Assembly: GCA_030737835.1 (NCBI GenBank)
Contig: CM060853.1
Coordinates: 15,248,895-15,312,894, forward strand
Direction: 5' to 3'
DNA: 64,000 nucleotides
From: Acorus gramineus
Lineage: Eukaryota; Streptophyta; Magnoliopsida; Acorales; Acoraceae
Shown: one piece after another, positions 23,512-36,315 of the stretch
How the letters are laid out: every line of letters starts with the position of its first letter
How positions within the stretch are numbered: the stretch's first letter is position 1
Notes under the pieces: model-generated
What the model was told of the DNA's origin: nothing
What the model saw: the letters and a program-made list of their open reading frames with translations, nothing else
The model's database searches: none
Made by a program: the position numbers and the translations under genes

Positions 23512-25065
23512 CCACCTTGGCCAATCTAGTCCCCTGTTTTCATGCATGAAAAGATACAAAACAGTGCTATATCTTCCTTACTCTTACAAAGCCTAGTGCT
23601 TGTCTGTCTTGGAGTAATACTTCTTTAATTTCTTTCCATGGCTGCTGAGGTTGAAATATAGATTCACCTCTCATCGATTGAAAGGCTGCTAGTATGTCCG
23701 CTGGTGAGTTTCCTTCCTGATGAATGTGTGAGGCCTTCCATTCGTCCATTTTTTGAAGGTGGAGATGGGTGTTTCAGAGCGAGCGAGTGGCAGTCCAGGG
23801 AATAGTTCCTCTGCCCTGCAGCCATGCCAAGGCTGTTGTCGAATCAGATTCAATTCACAGCTTGCGAACCGGCAAGGTACTGCTTAACACAACTCCCTAG
23901 TCGATCGCTTTGAGTTCCAAAAGATTGATAGTGGGAAGGTCCAGTCGGCCTGCTAGTCCAATTAGGAAATCTGCATTAGAATTTCTGATTAGAGCCCCAT
24001 AACCTCCTCTATCATTTGCCAGTGAGCCGTCTGTATCGAGCTTCACCCAACCAACCACTTCACTGTGGAGTATACCCTCTCCTTTTCCTCCGTTTGAACG
24101 CCAAAAGCATTTGAAATCGCGTCTAGCTAGGTCCGGAGACTGAATGATCCGAAAGACCCTATTAAGAGCCCGGAGCTTAATGCTTTCCTTGATACGTCTC
24201 AACACGACTAGTTTATGCCTTCTTTTGTCTGAGAAAACTCTGTTATTGCGTTCGGTCCAAATATACCAAAAAGTGTTGGAAAGTATCATAAGGGCAATCT
24301 CCTTCTTGAATGACTCTGTAATATTCACTGACATCCAAGCTGGTAAGAGAGCTAACCTTCGAGGAAGAACAGCGTAGATCTGGAGATCGCGAAAAAGCTT
24401 GATCCATATGAACCTTGCATATGCACAGCCCAGAAACAAATGATCTGCATCCTCTTCTCCAAACATGCAAAGAGGACACGTTACATTTTGAATGAGGGCC
24501 CTCCTTCGCAGCCGTATGAGAGTGGGAAGCTTGTTGAGGGATGCTTGCCAAACACATAAGCAGTGTTTAGGAGTTTGGAGTGGTTGCCACAACCATTTAG
24601 ACCATGCAGGAATATCACCCCTTCTTCTCACTGCTTTCCAAGCCTCGGATAGATTGAGTTTGCCTGTTTTGCTAGCGGGCCAAATCAACAAGTCTTCACC
24701 AACTCCTCCTACGTCTATCTGCTGGATGTCCGGCCAGATCATATCAAGATTCTCCGAGGTTCGATGCGGCTTGACCCATTTACCTTTTGATATGAATGCA
24801 GCCACTGTTGCCTCCTTTGGTGGTCCCCAGTCATAGGAGACCCTCCCAAGGATCTGGGCTAAGCTTTTTCCTTTTATCCATGGATCATACCACATATTTA
24901 TATTTTTTCCTTCAAATATTAGGTAGTGCATTTTGGGTTGAATCCATTCTCTTGTGGCAACCTTGGTGTCACTCTTCTCCCCATTTTGCTTCATGTAAAT
25001 CTTGTGTATTTGTAAAATTTTTATAGCAATACAACATCTTGATTACCAATCAAAAAAAGAAAAAA
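23512..25065 (+). mobile_element. LINE insertion with inverted 5' segment (twin-priming structure)
   Basis: The insertion is flanked by the 14-bp direct repeat GAAATGCCACATGC (23498-23511 and 25066-25079). Its right end is a sense-strand LINE tail: TTGATTACCAATC followed by an A-rich run (25052-25065). The rest, 23512 to about 24995, is LINE coding sequence on the minus strand. The insert therefore has a sense 3' tail of about 70 bp joined to an inverted upstream segment, the structure left by twin priming in L1 elements. The ORF2 stop lies only about 55 bp inside the left target duplication, consistent with the inverted segment ending in the 3' UTR. Confidence 0.88.
23567..24994 (-). pseudogene. 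LINE ORF2 remnant: zf-RVT and RNase H region
   Basis: The zinc-binding region of plant LINE reverse transcriptases (C-P-L-C-M-F-G ... D-H-L-F-L-G-C near 24430-24490) is followed by a linker and an RNase H-like domain (K-L-D-T-D-G-S, G-G-Y-G-A-L-I-R). The frame breaks at a TAG near 23897 just after E-L-K-A-I-D. Recognisable RNase H text resumes to 23567 (W-K-A-S-H-I-H-Q-E-G-N, P-A-D-I-L). The reverse transcriptase core is absent: the copy is 5' truncated. The same family occurs at 62712-64000. Confidence 0.92.
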
Positions 25066-25079
25066 GAAATGCCACATGC

Positions 25080-25669
25080 AATTTAGTGTTCAGTGTCAGC
25101 ATTATTGCCCTTTCATCAAATGACACGTGAATTTTGTAATAAGATTATTCAAACAAAATTAATGTACAATTCGATAGATAAGAGTATGTTTGGATGATAG
25201 GTATAGGAGGTATCTAATTGAAATACTTTTTTGAACATCCAAAAAAATTGAGAGAACTTTGTGGCTATGTCGGTATGTCCCACAAAAAACTCAGAATCTT
25301 GACAGGGTACTGCAATGTGTAAGCACAGTGAGTCCATAAAAAAAATTTACAAGATGCCTTGATCAAGTTGATCCACAATGCTAAAACACAACGTGCGCAG
25401 GCTTCATTTAACATAAACTCATCAAAAGTTATAATTAGAAGCACATGGCCATCCAATCTAAATATATAGTCAGAGAACCAGCCATCTGAAAATCATCCCT
25501 ACATTTAACATATTCAACTAAAGCCTGTCTAAAGACAGAGCAGATTTATAAGGCCTTTTCAAGCTTTAATTTTCATCACCACCAAGACCCAACATGCACT
25601 AATATAAATGCTGGACCACTACCTAGACACATTGTGATTCTGAATCAATCCCACATGGAGTGACCACTC
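25080..25669. other. Intergenic stretch, 3' flank of the HMA gene
   Basis: No gene seen. The part next to 25670 is the likely 3' UTR of the minus-strand NaKR-like gene. Confidence 0.4.
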
Positions 25670-27005
25670 TCATGGCCAGAACTCAGCCTTCTTCACCTTG
25701 GAAATGCTCTCCAGTACAACCACGGGCGACACATGCCCCATCACCGTCACCCTCTTCGACTCCAAATCTATGCTGAATGATGTCACCCCTGTGATCAAAC
25801 CATAAATCTTTGATCATGAAAGATAATCAAATAGATGTATTTATCAAACTTTACAGAACATAATGTTGTAAATGATTTGAATGCTCAAGAAGACAAGATA
25901 CCTTCCATTTTAGAGATGTGTTTCTTTACTTTTCCAGCACAGCCTCGGCAATGAATTGAAACTCTCATAACTACGACCTGTATCAATCATGCACACACAG
26001 GAAAATGATAAAACAAAACACACTGTGCACATATGTGGATGATATGAGAAATGCATGAACGGTCACTGACAAGTGCACAATAAAGTCAATATGACTATAT
26101 GAGGCATGCCAGCTACATGCACCACATCAAATTTTATTTGTATTGATCAATTGCAAACTTTTCTTTGTATTGAACAAGAAGGAAACGGGGGTACATATTG
26201 TTGCCTACAATAACAAATCTATTCCCAACCAAAAAAATGAACTCAAGCTAGTGGTCTTCTAATCAGGAGGCCGCATCCACATTCCTTTCAATCTCTTTGC
26301 TTTCTCGTTTCCTTTGTATTTATTCAGCCCTACTTTAGAGTTGTATTACGAAATCAGAAATGAAAGCGGAACAACATCTATCTCTTTTTCAAAAAAAAAA
26401 AAAACTTAGTGATTGAGTTTGAATTGACCTTTTTCTATTTGATTGTAGATTGGATTTAAGTTGATTAGTTCTTTTTTTAGGCTGGATTCAGGTTGAATTT
26501 CAACCCTGCAAGAGTTGCAGGTCTATTAATACATATGCATCACTTTTTCTATGAAAGGATTCCAATGCAAAAAAAAAGAAAACAACACATCAGCCAAAAT
26601 TTGGTACTTCCAAGGTCAGTTATTCTCCTCTCTCTTATCATTAACCACGTAAAGTTAACAAAGTGTTACCAAATCATAAAAAAAAACAGTACTCACCTGG
26701 AATACATGGTCAGGTGGAGGAAGAGCAGGGTTCACAATATTGTTGCAAGGCTTTGATGGGTTCCTCTCTCTAGTGCTAGTGATGGAGTACTCCTTTCTGG
26801 CCTTCTCCAGGCCTGGACCGAACCTTGGTGACTTATCAAGCTTCGCATACTTGACGTTGATAAGCCTCGCCTGATCGGCGGTCCTCATTTGGTGAGATGA
26901 GGTCCTCCGCCTCGGCACGATCATGGACCTTGGATCACACGGCACACAGACCGTCGTGGCTGCCGGGGAGTGGCAGAGGAAGCCTGACATCTTTGTTGGC
27001 TTCAT
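25670..27005 (-). CDS. NaKR-like heavy-metal-associated (HMA) domain protein
   Basis: Three exons: 27005-26697, 25977-25902, 25788-25670, with GT-AG borders and consistent phases, giving 504 nt and 167 aa. Residues 1-103 are a basic, Ser/Pro-containing N-terminal part without a known domain. The HMA domain follows (104-167), with the metal-binding loop H-C-R-G-C (Cys113 and Cys116), then V-T-S-F-S-I-D and an E-F-W-P C terminus. The overall form, short HMA at the very C terminus and V-S-I-H-C-R-G-C-A-G-K, matches the SODIUM POTASSIUM ROOT DEFECTIVE group, which acts in phloem and in Na/K homeostasis in Arabidopsis. There is no CaaX prenylation box, unlike typical HIPPs. The first ATG of the exon was chosen. 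Intron 1 (25978-26696) carries a retroposon-like poly-A tail at about 26390-26403. Confidence 0.9.
26270..26403 (+). mobile_element. Possible 3' end of a retroposon in intron 1 of the HMA gene
   Basis: A CT-rich stretch ends in ATCTCTTTTTC followed by 14 A, similar in style to plant LINE tails. No target duplication was found, and no coding sequence is attached. Confidence 0.35.
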
Positions 27006-28622
27006 TGTGTGGGGAGAGTGAGTGAACGTGTTTGTTGAGAGATATAAAGAGAGAAAGAGAGAGAATGATATACAACATTATTACGTACAATTCTTTTTCA
27101 ATCTTAATTCCAATCTACATGTATTTCAAGTTTTTTAAAAATAGCATGTTTCATCTACTGAGGTATATGCTTTTATAAGAGCATATACTTTAATGAATTG
27201 ATGCATTTACAAAAAAATATGAAATTTTTATTGAAACATATACTTTATTAATGCAAGTATATGCTTTGATGATTTTTTTTATCGATTGACGCATGTGGGA
27301 CCGAAAAAAAAAGCTCTGTAGATGGAATTGAAGATGGAATTTGATTGTTTGAAGTTGGAGAGGATGAGATATGCTTTCTTTGTGGGGAGAGCTAACATAG
27401 CAGCAATTGTTTCTCTTGGCCACTCCGATCTAAATGACTTATATACACTCTTTTAGTTTTCTAAACTCTAATCTTTAAAAGGTGTTGGAGGGGGTAAAAA
27501 GAGAATAAGGGAAGGGTAGTTTGGGAATGTGAATTATTTGAGACTGTAAATATTCATGGGTAAGGAGGGTCAAGTCCAGCCTTCCTTTTACTTGCTGGTA
27601 GAGAGACAATGCTCTTTTTAGAAAACATGAATCAATTCTTGTGCTCAATCTTGTGAGTTTCGTTCACCATTTATTTTGATCCATGTAATCCTCCGTAGTT
27701 GGGACTATCGTCATGTTTAGAATTAAATATCCATGCTTTATTAATTTTTTTTATATTTTGGGTATCAAGATAAACAAATTATGTATCCAAATATGAAAAA
27801 TTCAAACAACATTCATTTAAAAAAGATGGAGACTGAGGTATTTGAATTTGATAGTACAATATTCACATCCATATATATGTGTTATAAATAATTTTAATTC
27901 AAATTAATAAAATATATTATTATATGATAAATATAAGCAAATAATTAAATAATTAGCTGAATTTGAATATTTCATTTTACTTTCAAACTGTACTTAACGT
28001 TATTTGTCGAATATCCTTGATATTCGAATTCATATAGAGATATTCAATAACAAATTTGTATACGGATGTAGATATGAAAATATGAGTATACTATTTGGAG
28101 AAATCTATTCCTCTGAAAATTTGGAATCTGATTTGGATAATTACCAAAAAAATCCGGAACATATAAATGGTTACAAATGCAATTCAAATTATTCCAGTAT
28201 AATAAACTACATCAGTGTTTTCTATTTGGTTGGATATATATTTATTCTTATTGAAAAATGTGAAAGTAGTTTTTTTTTATAGTTTCATTAATTAAAAATT
28301 AGTTATAAATAAAAGGTAAAGAAATGCAAAAAAAAAAAGAAGTGTAAAATGATTTGACATGTGATCTTCCTTATATGAGATGATCACAAATGATTTAATA
28401 CGTGAGCTATCATTACACCAATGACATACATTGGGTAGATAACTCAATTTATTGGGGGAATTGAAATAATAAGATCAGTTTATTTTGATTTATTCTAACA
28501 GAGTTACACCCACATATTACTTACTTACAAACAAACATGTTTTGCTGAGTTTATTCAATCTTATTTCATCATATTAATCCACATATATTCTTCTCCCCAA
28601 ACAGGGGTTTAGGCAAGACTAA
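27006..28622. other. HMA gene promoter region and AT-rich intergenic DNA
   Basis: The first 60 bases upstream of the ATG include GAGAGAAAGAGAGAGA, a GA-rich 5' leader. The rest holds no recognisable gene; 27120-27310 resembles other AT-rich dispersed sequence in the window. Confidence 0.4.
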
Positions 28623-28846
28623 GGGTGTGTTTGGCACAAAAAAAAAAAAACAACTTTTAACTTTTCTATAAGTTAAAAGATAAAAGTTGTTATTAAACAG
28701 ACAACTTAAATGCATCATCGTTACTTGATTTTATTTCTAATACAGTGTCTCGAAATTTGTATTTCATAAAACAACCATTTGTATTACACCTTCATATTTA
28801 AATATTAAAAAAAACTGTTTTTTAAACTGTGTTTTCAAACACACCC
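28623..28846. mobile_element. MITE with GGGTGTGTTTGG ends
   Basis: 224 bp; GGGTGTGTTTGGCAC at the left and TTTTCAAACACACCC at the right are inverted. The flanks are TAA (left) and TTA (right), so the duplication is either TA with one more base in the inverted repeat or a mutated TWA. A further inverted pair, AACTTTTAACTT and AAGTTAAAAGA, lies inside. Confidence 0.7.
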
Positions 28847-30879
28847 TTAAAAAACACAAACATCTACTATAACAAACCACGGATCACATTCTACTAGTAG
28901 TGCTTCTGTCATTTTTATTTTTCTTTATTTAAATCCTTTCCATATTAATTAGTTTAATAATGTTGATATCTTGTACGTTCCAAGAACGGATACTACAAAC
29001 TTTTTTTTTTTTTTGCTTGAAGTTGCAAGGGAAGCTTAACATGGGAAAGGATGACACAAAATGGAATTACAGGTCATGTGAGGATGTTTCGAGGGAATTG
29101 TTTGAAATTGTCCTTGTTTTATTTTATTTGAGAATTATATAGGTAGATAAATCAAGATATAAAAACGAGATGCATGATTTTATGCGGTTGGTTGGTGTAA
29201 TTAATATACATATGAGTTATTGTGAGGGCCAGCTTCATCTGCCATGCATGTGGTAGAATTGTATAGTTGTAATTACATGTATCCTATCTCGACTTTGTTT
29301 AGATAATTAAGAGATAGGGGAGATGTGATTAATCTTCTATGTGTTTTGAGTCAGCTGGATGTTGAAGATCTACAATGAAGTGCAATTGAGGAAAGAAGTA
29401 CAAGAATTTTCATATCAACTCATGTTAGATTATGTTGTAAGCTTGTATTGTAAATGTTTGTTTTGGTTTGTCTTGGATCCAATGTACCTACATTGGGTTA
29501 ATGAATTTTTTTTTATCCACGTCGATCGACAAGATACATGCATGTATCTTGGTAGAAAAATGTTGAAGTGAATTCTTTTTGTGGTAGCTTTTGTAATTTG
29601 ACACTTTTAAATATTTATTTGTCTAATAAATTACATAATGTTATTACAAAACAAAAATGAAAAATTTATTCAAATAAATTGAATGCATATTTGTTTATGT
29701 TTTTCTTAATAAAATGTGTATACTCATACATTAAAACATGCATTATATTACAGATTTCATGTATTATAAAAGTTAATTAGGACCGCAGGAAAACTATGTC
29801 TTAATGTCCATTAGGATAGATAAATTTTTAACCATAAAATTTTTAAAAATAATAACAAAAAATAATAGGAAAATTAGAAAATCTATATCTATATATATTA
29901 CTAACTAAAAGTATTTAAACCGTTTGTTTATTTAAAAAATTGTTATTCGATAAAAAATATACTATAATTTCAAATGTATCCATTTAAAATTGTGAATAGA
30001 TGAAGATTTTGTTAGAGAAATCAGCAACCCATGAAGTTTGGATCACCTTGGATCCGAGCAAGGGAAATTTCCCCCTCCAAATACTAAATGCATAATTCGG
30101 TGAACAACAAAAAAAATATATATTGATCAAATCGACATATTAAATATCATCAGACGTCAAGCTAGATTAAAACCTAGGTTCTTTCACAAATGAGGGGAAC
30201 CTCTACCATCATATGAAGAGGGTAGGAGGTTTGGTTTTTCGAATACTTTGTGATATGTTCTCAACCTCTTAAGAGGAAGCCATGCCCTTTATGCAAGCTT
30301 ATGCAAGGTTAGTTTTTTTTGTCAAGAGCGTTAACAGGAACATGATCTTTTTCTTCTAGCGAGTGAAGTTGACTCTGTCAAACTTGTCTAGTTTAACAAT
30401 GTTTTTATACGGATGCGAGACGAGTCTGCAATCTTAATCACAATTGTTTTTCCCTTTGGTGATCATTCATATATCATTCTTATGAAAAAGGCAAGATGTA
30501 CAATTCTGATGGCAAGTTTTACTTTGGCATGCATTATCCTCCTGTGGTGCTTCCATTTAACCCCAATGCGCATGCTCCATGTCTCCTCCTTGCTCTCTGT
30601 CAAATGTAGTACTGACTTTACTGTCATGTTCCCCACTTGTGCTTTTCTCTCTCTGAGCACTCCCTGTATATCAAGTCTGGCTTTTCTTCCATTGATGTTG
30701 GCCATGCATTTTTGTTTTTTTAAGTAAAGAGGTAGGCAATCAGCCTCCAAAGTGTAATAAATTCAAGAGCGATGATGAAGACATAAAAAAATAGAAAAAG
30801 AGATTAGAAAGCAAGCATAAAAAACATGGAAAAAATCATCTTAGTAGAGGAATCTATTAAAAATGAACCCAGAAAAATG
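28847..30879. other. Gene-poor stretch
   Basis: No gene I can support. A short plus-strand frame near 29040-29140 (M-G-K-D-D-T-K-W-N-Y-R) resembles the start of some plant transposase-associated proteins but is too short to call. 30413-30750 holds two overlapping opposed frames of about 100 codons with no recognised match. Confidence 0.35.
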
Positions 30880-31185
30880 TACTCATGAATCACAAATAAA
30901 CCTCCTATCAAATGCACCAAGCTTGCAAAGGCACACAGCCTGCCCCAATCTTAGATGAGTAAGACCTCATCCTCCCAAATATTCTTTGCATAGGGAGTGA
31001 TTCGCTTGAACAGAGCATGATTCCTCATGAGCCAAATAGACCACACCACCGTCAAGGCAAGGGATTGAGTGAACAGAGCATGATGCATGAAACCATCAAG
31101 TGACACACAGTCTCAGGTTTCACATGACAAAGAGCACAGTTAATATCCCCCGTAGATGCCCAATGCGCTCTCTGTGCCATATTTG
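30880..31185 (-). pseudogene. LINE remnant, zf-RVT region
   Basis: Read leftward from about 31185, a frame gives C-A-L-C-H-V-K-P-E-T-V-C-H-L-M, the C-x2-C ... H motif of plant LINE reverse transcriptases. After a frameshift it continues V-V-W-S-I-W-L-M-R-N-H-A-L-F, the usual following text. Both neighbours are lost. It is more decayed than the other LINE copies. Confidence 0.75.
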
Positions 31186-32275
31186 TTTTAACTTAAATTT
31201 ACATATTATACATTACACTTACTAATCGTAGATTTTAATAATTCTGATAAGTAGTAAACATGTTTATTATAAGTTATAATTGTGTAAAAGTAAAAAATAA
31301 GTAGTACTGAATGTTTGTTAGAATAAATTATAAATAGCTTTTTGACGCGTGATTGTCAAAAATACCCCTTTAAATTAACTGAAGAAGTGAAAAATTGATT
31401 TATATTTAATAAAATGAGTTGGTATTTATATTTAAAATCAATTTTACAATTAAAAGAAAACTAACATACAAAAATTAAAGTTCAAATTCACTACAATATT
31501 TTGAAAATATTACATTCCAAAATTTTAATAAATTGAGTGACAAATGAAATTGTAAAATAAAATTTTGATAAAGTACTATTTGTAATAGTAAAAAAATTGA
31601 GGGGGAGGAAAGAGGTTTGATAATTTTTGATATACCAGTAAAAAATAGATACATACATATAGTGTTCAAAACATACTTGTATTTTATTTTATTCTATTTT
31701 TGTTACGGAGTGGAATTTGACTCTCTCATTAACAATTGAACAGAAACCAATACAATGACAGTTAAAAAAAAAAATGTTCAACTAAACTTGTTCAGGCTCT
31801 ACAACCACTTTGGTTCTAGGAAGCATGCAAACTTAATAAACCTAACATGTCCGTGTCCCACATGCATCGGACATTATACACATTGGATGCATGTCGAACA
31901 TGTCTTAAACACATGAAATTCAAATATAATTTTGCACATGGAACTGACAATGGGCACAACATTGTAATTTTATTAAATTAACTATATATTGTGATGCAGG
32001 CATCATAGCAACACATTATATGGACGGACGAGATCAGATGGACTAAAGAAGAAGAAGGCATCGTGATCGTTTGGTAGCACTGTAACTTCAAATGGTTATA
32101 ACTTTTAAACAGTAGATCAGAATCGCTATTATAATATGTCAACATGTTCGTATCGACGAGCTCTATAGGAGTAGTCGCTATGCCACTACGCAAATTTTCG
32201 GTGCGTTCTAAGATTCTCATGGGGGTCAAATCGACGATTGAAAGTTAGTTTTGCAATTTTTGGCAATTTTTAGTT
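31186..32275. other. AT-rich intergenic stretch
   Basis: No gene seen. 32010-32260 is less AT-rich and may belong to the retroelement to its right, but shows no readable protein. Confidence 0.35.
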
Positions 32276-32557
32276 TGTTAGGATTTTATTTCATTGTTTA
32301 GGATCTATATTTAGATTTGAATTTCAAATATTCATTTGAATTCAAATTTGAATATTAGTTACTATTAAATAAAAATGTGTCTGTTATTATTTTCTGTTAG
32401 ATCATATTTTACAGATTTTAATAATTAGTTGAGATCCTAATCTGTTAAGAATTCTCTACTCTATAAATACACCTGTAAACCTATTGATTAATAAGCATTG
32501 ATTATTTGAGTTTATTATTTTTATCTATTGTATTTTGTTATCCTAGGAGGATTAACA
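32276..32557 (+). repeat. Possible LTR (about 282 bp)
   Basis: It starts TGTTAGGAT and ends ATTAACA, so the ends are TGTTA...TAACA. A TATA-like CTATAAATACAC is near 32461. After it, at about 32574, comes CTGGTATTTCTGAAG, a poor match to a tRNA-Met primer site. No 5-bp duplication and no coding region, so it would be a truncated or solo LTR. Confidence 0.4.
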
Positions 32558-33397
32558 TTTACATAGAATTTCCAATCATCTGGTATTTCTGAAGAAATCA
32601 ACAGATTATTGAAGTCCAACGCCCCTGAAATTCTTCTTGAAGAATGAACAACGTCGCTGGAGCCTACTAATTTCGTTCCTTTGATCGAATTCATAGAAGA
32701 GCGTATTCGTACGCTACATCAATTTATTTCTTTGTAAGGTTTATGTTGACATAAAATCAATTGATGTGAAAAATCTTAATGGAGTTAATAATTGACACAT
32801 GATTATATTTATATAATTTTTTTTATTTATAATTTATTCATTTACGTTCTATTTTCTAAATATTTTTATAATATAACATAGACATTTATTTATTCAGTGT
32901 CAAGTCTTTATCATGTTTTATGTCTGTCGTTTTCCATATTTATCCTGTCACCGTGTCTGTATCGTGTTGTGATTGTATCATGTGTGTGTGTGCATGTGCA
33001 TGCCCTAGAGCTTGCACCTATACAGCTATACCGAATAAATATGAATGCTCTCCAAGGCGGTGAAATAAGGTATAGTATAGTTTTTTGGGGGAAAAACTAT
33101 ATATATATGTAGCTATTAATTTGTGTTTTCTTTTGGAGTAACAATATATCCAAAAACCTTGCGTATCCCTGCTAAAAACATTAAATTTGTTGGATATGCT
33201 TCACAACAAACATGTTAACATACGCGACATTCTTTGTTTTGTCTAACAAACATTTTCGTCATACCTATCAAAATATTGCAAAGTTGCATATGTAACACAT
33301 TTAATTAAGCTATTCAGAGCATGCGAAATGCAATACATTTCTTTCAATTTACTAGGGAGAGGTTGGGTCTCAAACTTTAGTAGATATTATTATAATT
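32558..33397. other. AT-rich intergenic stretch
   Basis: Nothing recognisable beyond low-complexity GT-rich and AT-rich sequence (for example TGTGTGTGTGTGCATG near 32978). Confidence 0.35.
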
Positions 33398-33402
33398 CCA
33401 AG

Positions 33403-34175
33403 CCCTTGTTTGGAATGGGGAATTGAGGTGGAATAACATGGGAAAAGGTAGAATAATAGGGTTAAAATGGTTGTAGATGAAATAATCGCGAATCGGTATG
33501 CTAGAATTAATTGATTGTATAAGTATTCTTGTCACCCCATGTGATTAGCTTATTCCAAGTCATTCAATGCATGGGAATATGTTGCCCTCACATGTCTTGT
33601 GGGGCATTTCACCACCCCTGCCATCCTTTACACGTCCTCTTCCCCTTTATCAAAGTCTGTGTTTTCAAATCCATTTTTTGAACCCCCTCTTCAATTCAAA
33701 CCTTCTCTGCAACTAGCAAATCATTTCCCTCATCAAGCCCGTATATCCGTCTTAGTCATGGACAAAGAAAAATAAACACATGGTTAATACTACATGATAT
33801 TTATTAAGTACATGTTTATCAATTAATATGTATACAGTGTCAGAAGAGTAAATATACTCAATGGCCTGGATTGAAGCAAATGCTTCATGGATTAAAGGCA
33901 TCCAATGGATCGATTACTAAAATAAATAAATAAATAAATAAATTTGGAAGGGTAATTTTGTCATTTACAAAGTTATAAATATCATCAATCAACTTATTCA
34001 CCTCTTATTCATCATTTACCAAACAACAAATTTAATTTGTATTCTTGCATTTCCCAACGTGAATAATAAAAAACATAACTAAATAGAAAATGTCTTATTC
34101 AACCGGTATAATTAGTTATGATATATGTTATAGTTATTTATCTCTGAATAACTCAATTCCTCCATCCAAATGGGA
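33403..34175. mobile_element. Candidate TIR transposon, 773 bp
   Basis: The left end CCCTTGTTTGGAATGGGGAATTGAG and the right end (complement TCCCATTTGGATGGAGGAATTGAG) pair imperfectly over about 25 bp. CCAAG flanks both sides (33398-33402 and 34176-34180), a possible 5-bp duplication, although 8 or 9 bp would be usual for hAT or Mutator. It contains no transposase, and an (AAAT)n run lies at 33921-33943. Confidence 0.55.
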
Positions 34176-34180
34176 CCAAG

Positions 34181-35682
34181 AGAAAAATAAATATTTTGAA
34201 ATACTAGAATTAAAAGAGAATATGTGAATATATAAAACGAAAGAGATTTTAGAGGACATGATAAAGAAAGCCCAATGTTAAAAGTATCCACACTTAATTT
34301 TTTTTAAAATTTATTATGAATTCTAAGGGCACTGGTGGCATGAATTTGGCGAGTTTATAGGTTTATACTTGAACAAATCACCGATCATTCATGACTTATA
34401 TATATAGAATAAAATATTTTCCAAAGTGGGCATATGTGTTTGGAATTGCCTTTTCTTATTCCAGACTTGTTAACAACCAGTCATGATTTAATCGCTATTT
34501 TGAGTCCTGCAAACAAATGGTATTTACATTGATTATTTAATTGCATTTATATAAAGCATATGTTATAATGCTCGCCTTTTACACTATGATTGAGGATCAT
34601 AAGTTAAGGGAAAAAATTTAATTGATCAATGTAGCGTTCAAATCCAAGATCCAAACGTCAAGGGTTGAAAATCAACCCTAAATATGTTAGTTTTTCAAAG
34701 CATATATACTTTCAACAACAATTTAAACGCCGGAAGAAATGCATTAACAACACAAAAATATGAGATTAGAACGCACAAGTTCAAATTCGTTTGGATATAT
34801 GATAACATTTCACAACCTTACTCGATCATCATGGAATCCACCCCCGTCGCAAAATCCAAATGGGCCAAAAACTTCAATTAGCTAACACAAAGAAGGCGTG
34901 GTGGCCCAATAAAACAAATTAAATAAAAAATCTAAAAGAAAAAAAAATTACAAGTGACTCATAATAGCTCAGGATTGACCCTGAGTATAAGCAATCAAGG
35001 GGGTCACCTAAAAAAACAATATTTTATTCCTATATTATTGAGATTTGTTTTTAATTTCTTTTTTAGATCTGTGTGTTTGGACGCAAAAGTTTTAGTAACA
35101 CTTCCAAATGTCCCTCTTCTCTATGAGCTTCCTTTTTTTTAATATTAAGCGCCAGCTACTGTGATAAGTTTAGTTAATAAATAAAGAAATTAAACAATGA
35201 TCTACAAGCTAAGTCACATGACCTGGAAACATTAGAAAAGTAGGTATATTTATTTTGCTAAATTTGGTGCGGGAAGCAAGGAACAATATCTCGTACTACA
35301 CGTCACCACCATAGCTTCAGGGGAAGGCAAGGCAACTTAAAAATGTGATAGGCACTGATATATCTTGTTGGAATAAACACATGCAAGAGTCAAAATATAT
35401 CTCTGTCACAAAATACTTCACTCCTTTAATTTGCCTCCAAATATTTTGGTGGAAAAAAAAAAAAGATTTAAACGTCGTGTGAACCAGCGTAACGTTGTTC
35501 TAACCGACACGATTTGACATCCAGGTCTTGTGGGACAAAAATTAAGCATATATTATGAGAAGATCATCCACTTGTTATTTTTGGATCAAAAGTAGATACC
35601 ATGAATTGAAGTAGCTTAGGTTTATCTAACACGTTTATGATTACTTCTACGCGTTATTATATATATATATTTTTTAGTAGGA
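34181..35682. other. Gene-poor stretch
   Basis: No gene that I can support. It is AT-rich with no clear repeat structure. Confidence 0.35.
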
Positions 35683-35687
35683 AGGTC

Positions 35688-36055
35688 TGTTATATATTGT
35701 GGAGCCTGATGATGTGCGCAGAGGATTGTTGGCGCTACGCAGGGTCGGACGGGGGTCGAGCTCCCCGCAGAGCTCGCAGGAGAAATTTTTTTTGGGGTGT
35801 CTTTCGTGTATTGACTTTTTTGCCTTTAATGAGATGTCAGTATAAAAAGGCATCTCATATTTTTCATTAGGCTCTAGGGTTTTTATCTTCGGTGTGACCA
35901 TTGTAAAAACTTCTCATTGATAGTGGATTGATCTCTGGTGTGCTCCGTGGACGTAGGCAAGATTTGCCGAACCACGTAAAATTTTTGTGTCTTTGCTTCG
36001 ATTTGTTTGTTTATTTCTTTTGATTGATTGCATCCCAAGATCCGAAATCGTAACA
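35688..36055 (+). repeat. 5' LTR of copia copy B
   Basis: 368 bp, TGTTATATATTG...CGTAACA. TATA-like box GTATAAAAAGGC near 35841; the inner end is next to the primer-binding site. It matches 40279-40645 and the complement of 1744-2118. Confidence 0.96.
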
Positions 36056-36081
36056 ATTGGTATCAGAGCCACGGTTTTACT

Positions 36082-36300
36082 AGATCTAGGGCACAGGAGG
36101 TGCCTATTCGCGAGATCTGTAGATCTAGGGCACAGGAGGTGCCTATCAGCGGGATCTGTAGATCTAGGGCACAGGAGGTGCCTATTCACGGGATCTGTAG
36201 ATCTAGGGCACAGGAGGTGCCTATTCGCGGGATCTGTAGATCTAGGGCACAGGAGGTGCCTATTCGCGGGATCTGAAAATCTAGAACACAGAAGGTGTCT
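36082..36300 (+). repeat. 39-bp leader tandem repeat of copia copy B, 6 copies
   Basis: Units start at 36082, 36121, 36160, 36199, 36238 and 36277; the last is diverged. Same unit as at 1502-1718. The order of variants (spacers GCGAG, CAGCGG, CACGG and so on) differs slightly between the copies. Confidence 0.95.
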
Positions 36301-36315
36301 ATTCGAGTGGGAGCA

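Noticed and set aside
33398-34180. hAT or Mutator assignment for the 773-bp TIR element
   Set aside because: The only flanking repeat is 5 bp, which fits neither superfamily, so no class is claimed.
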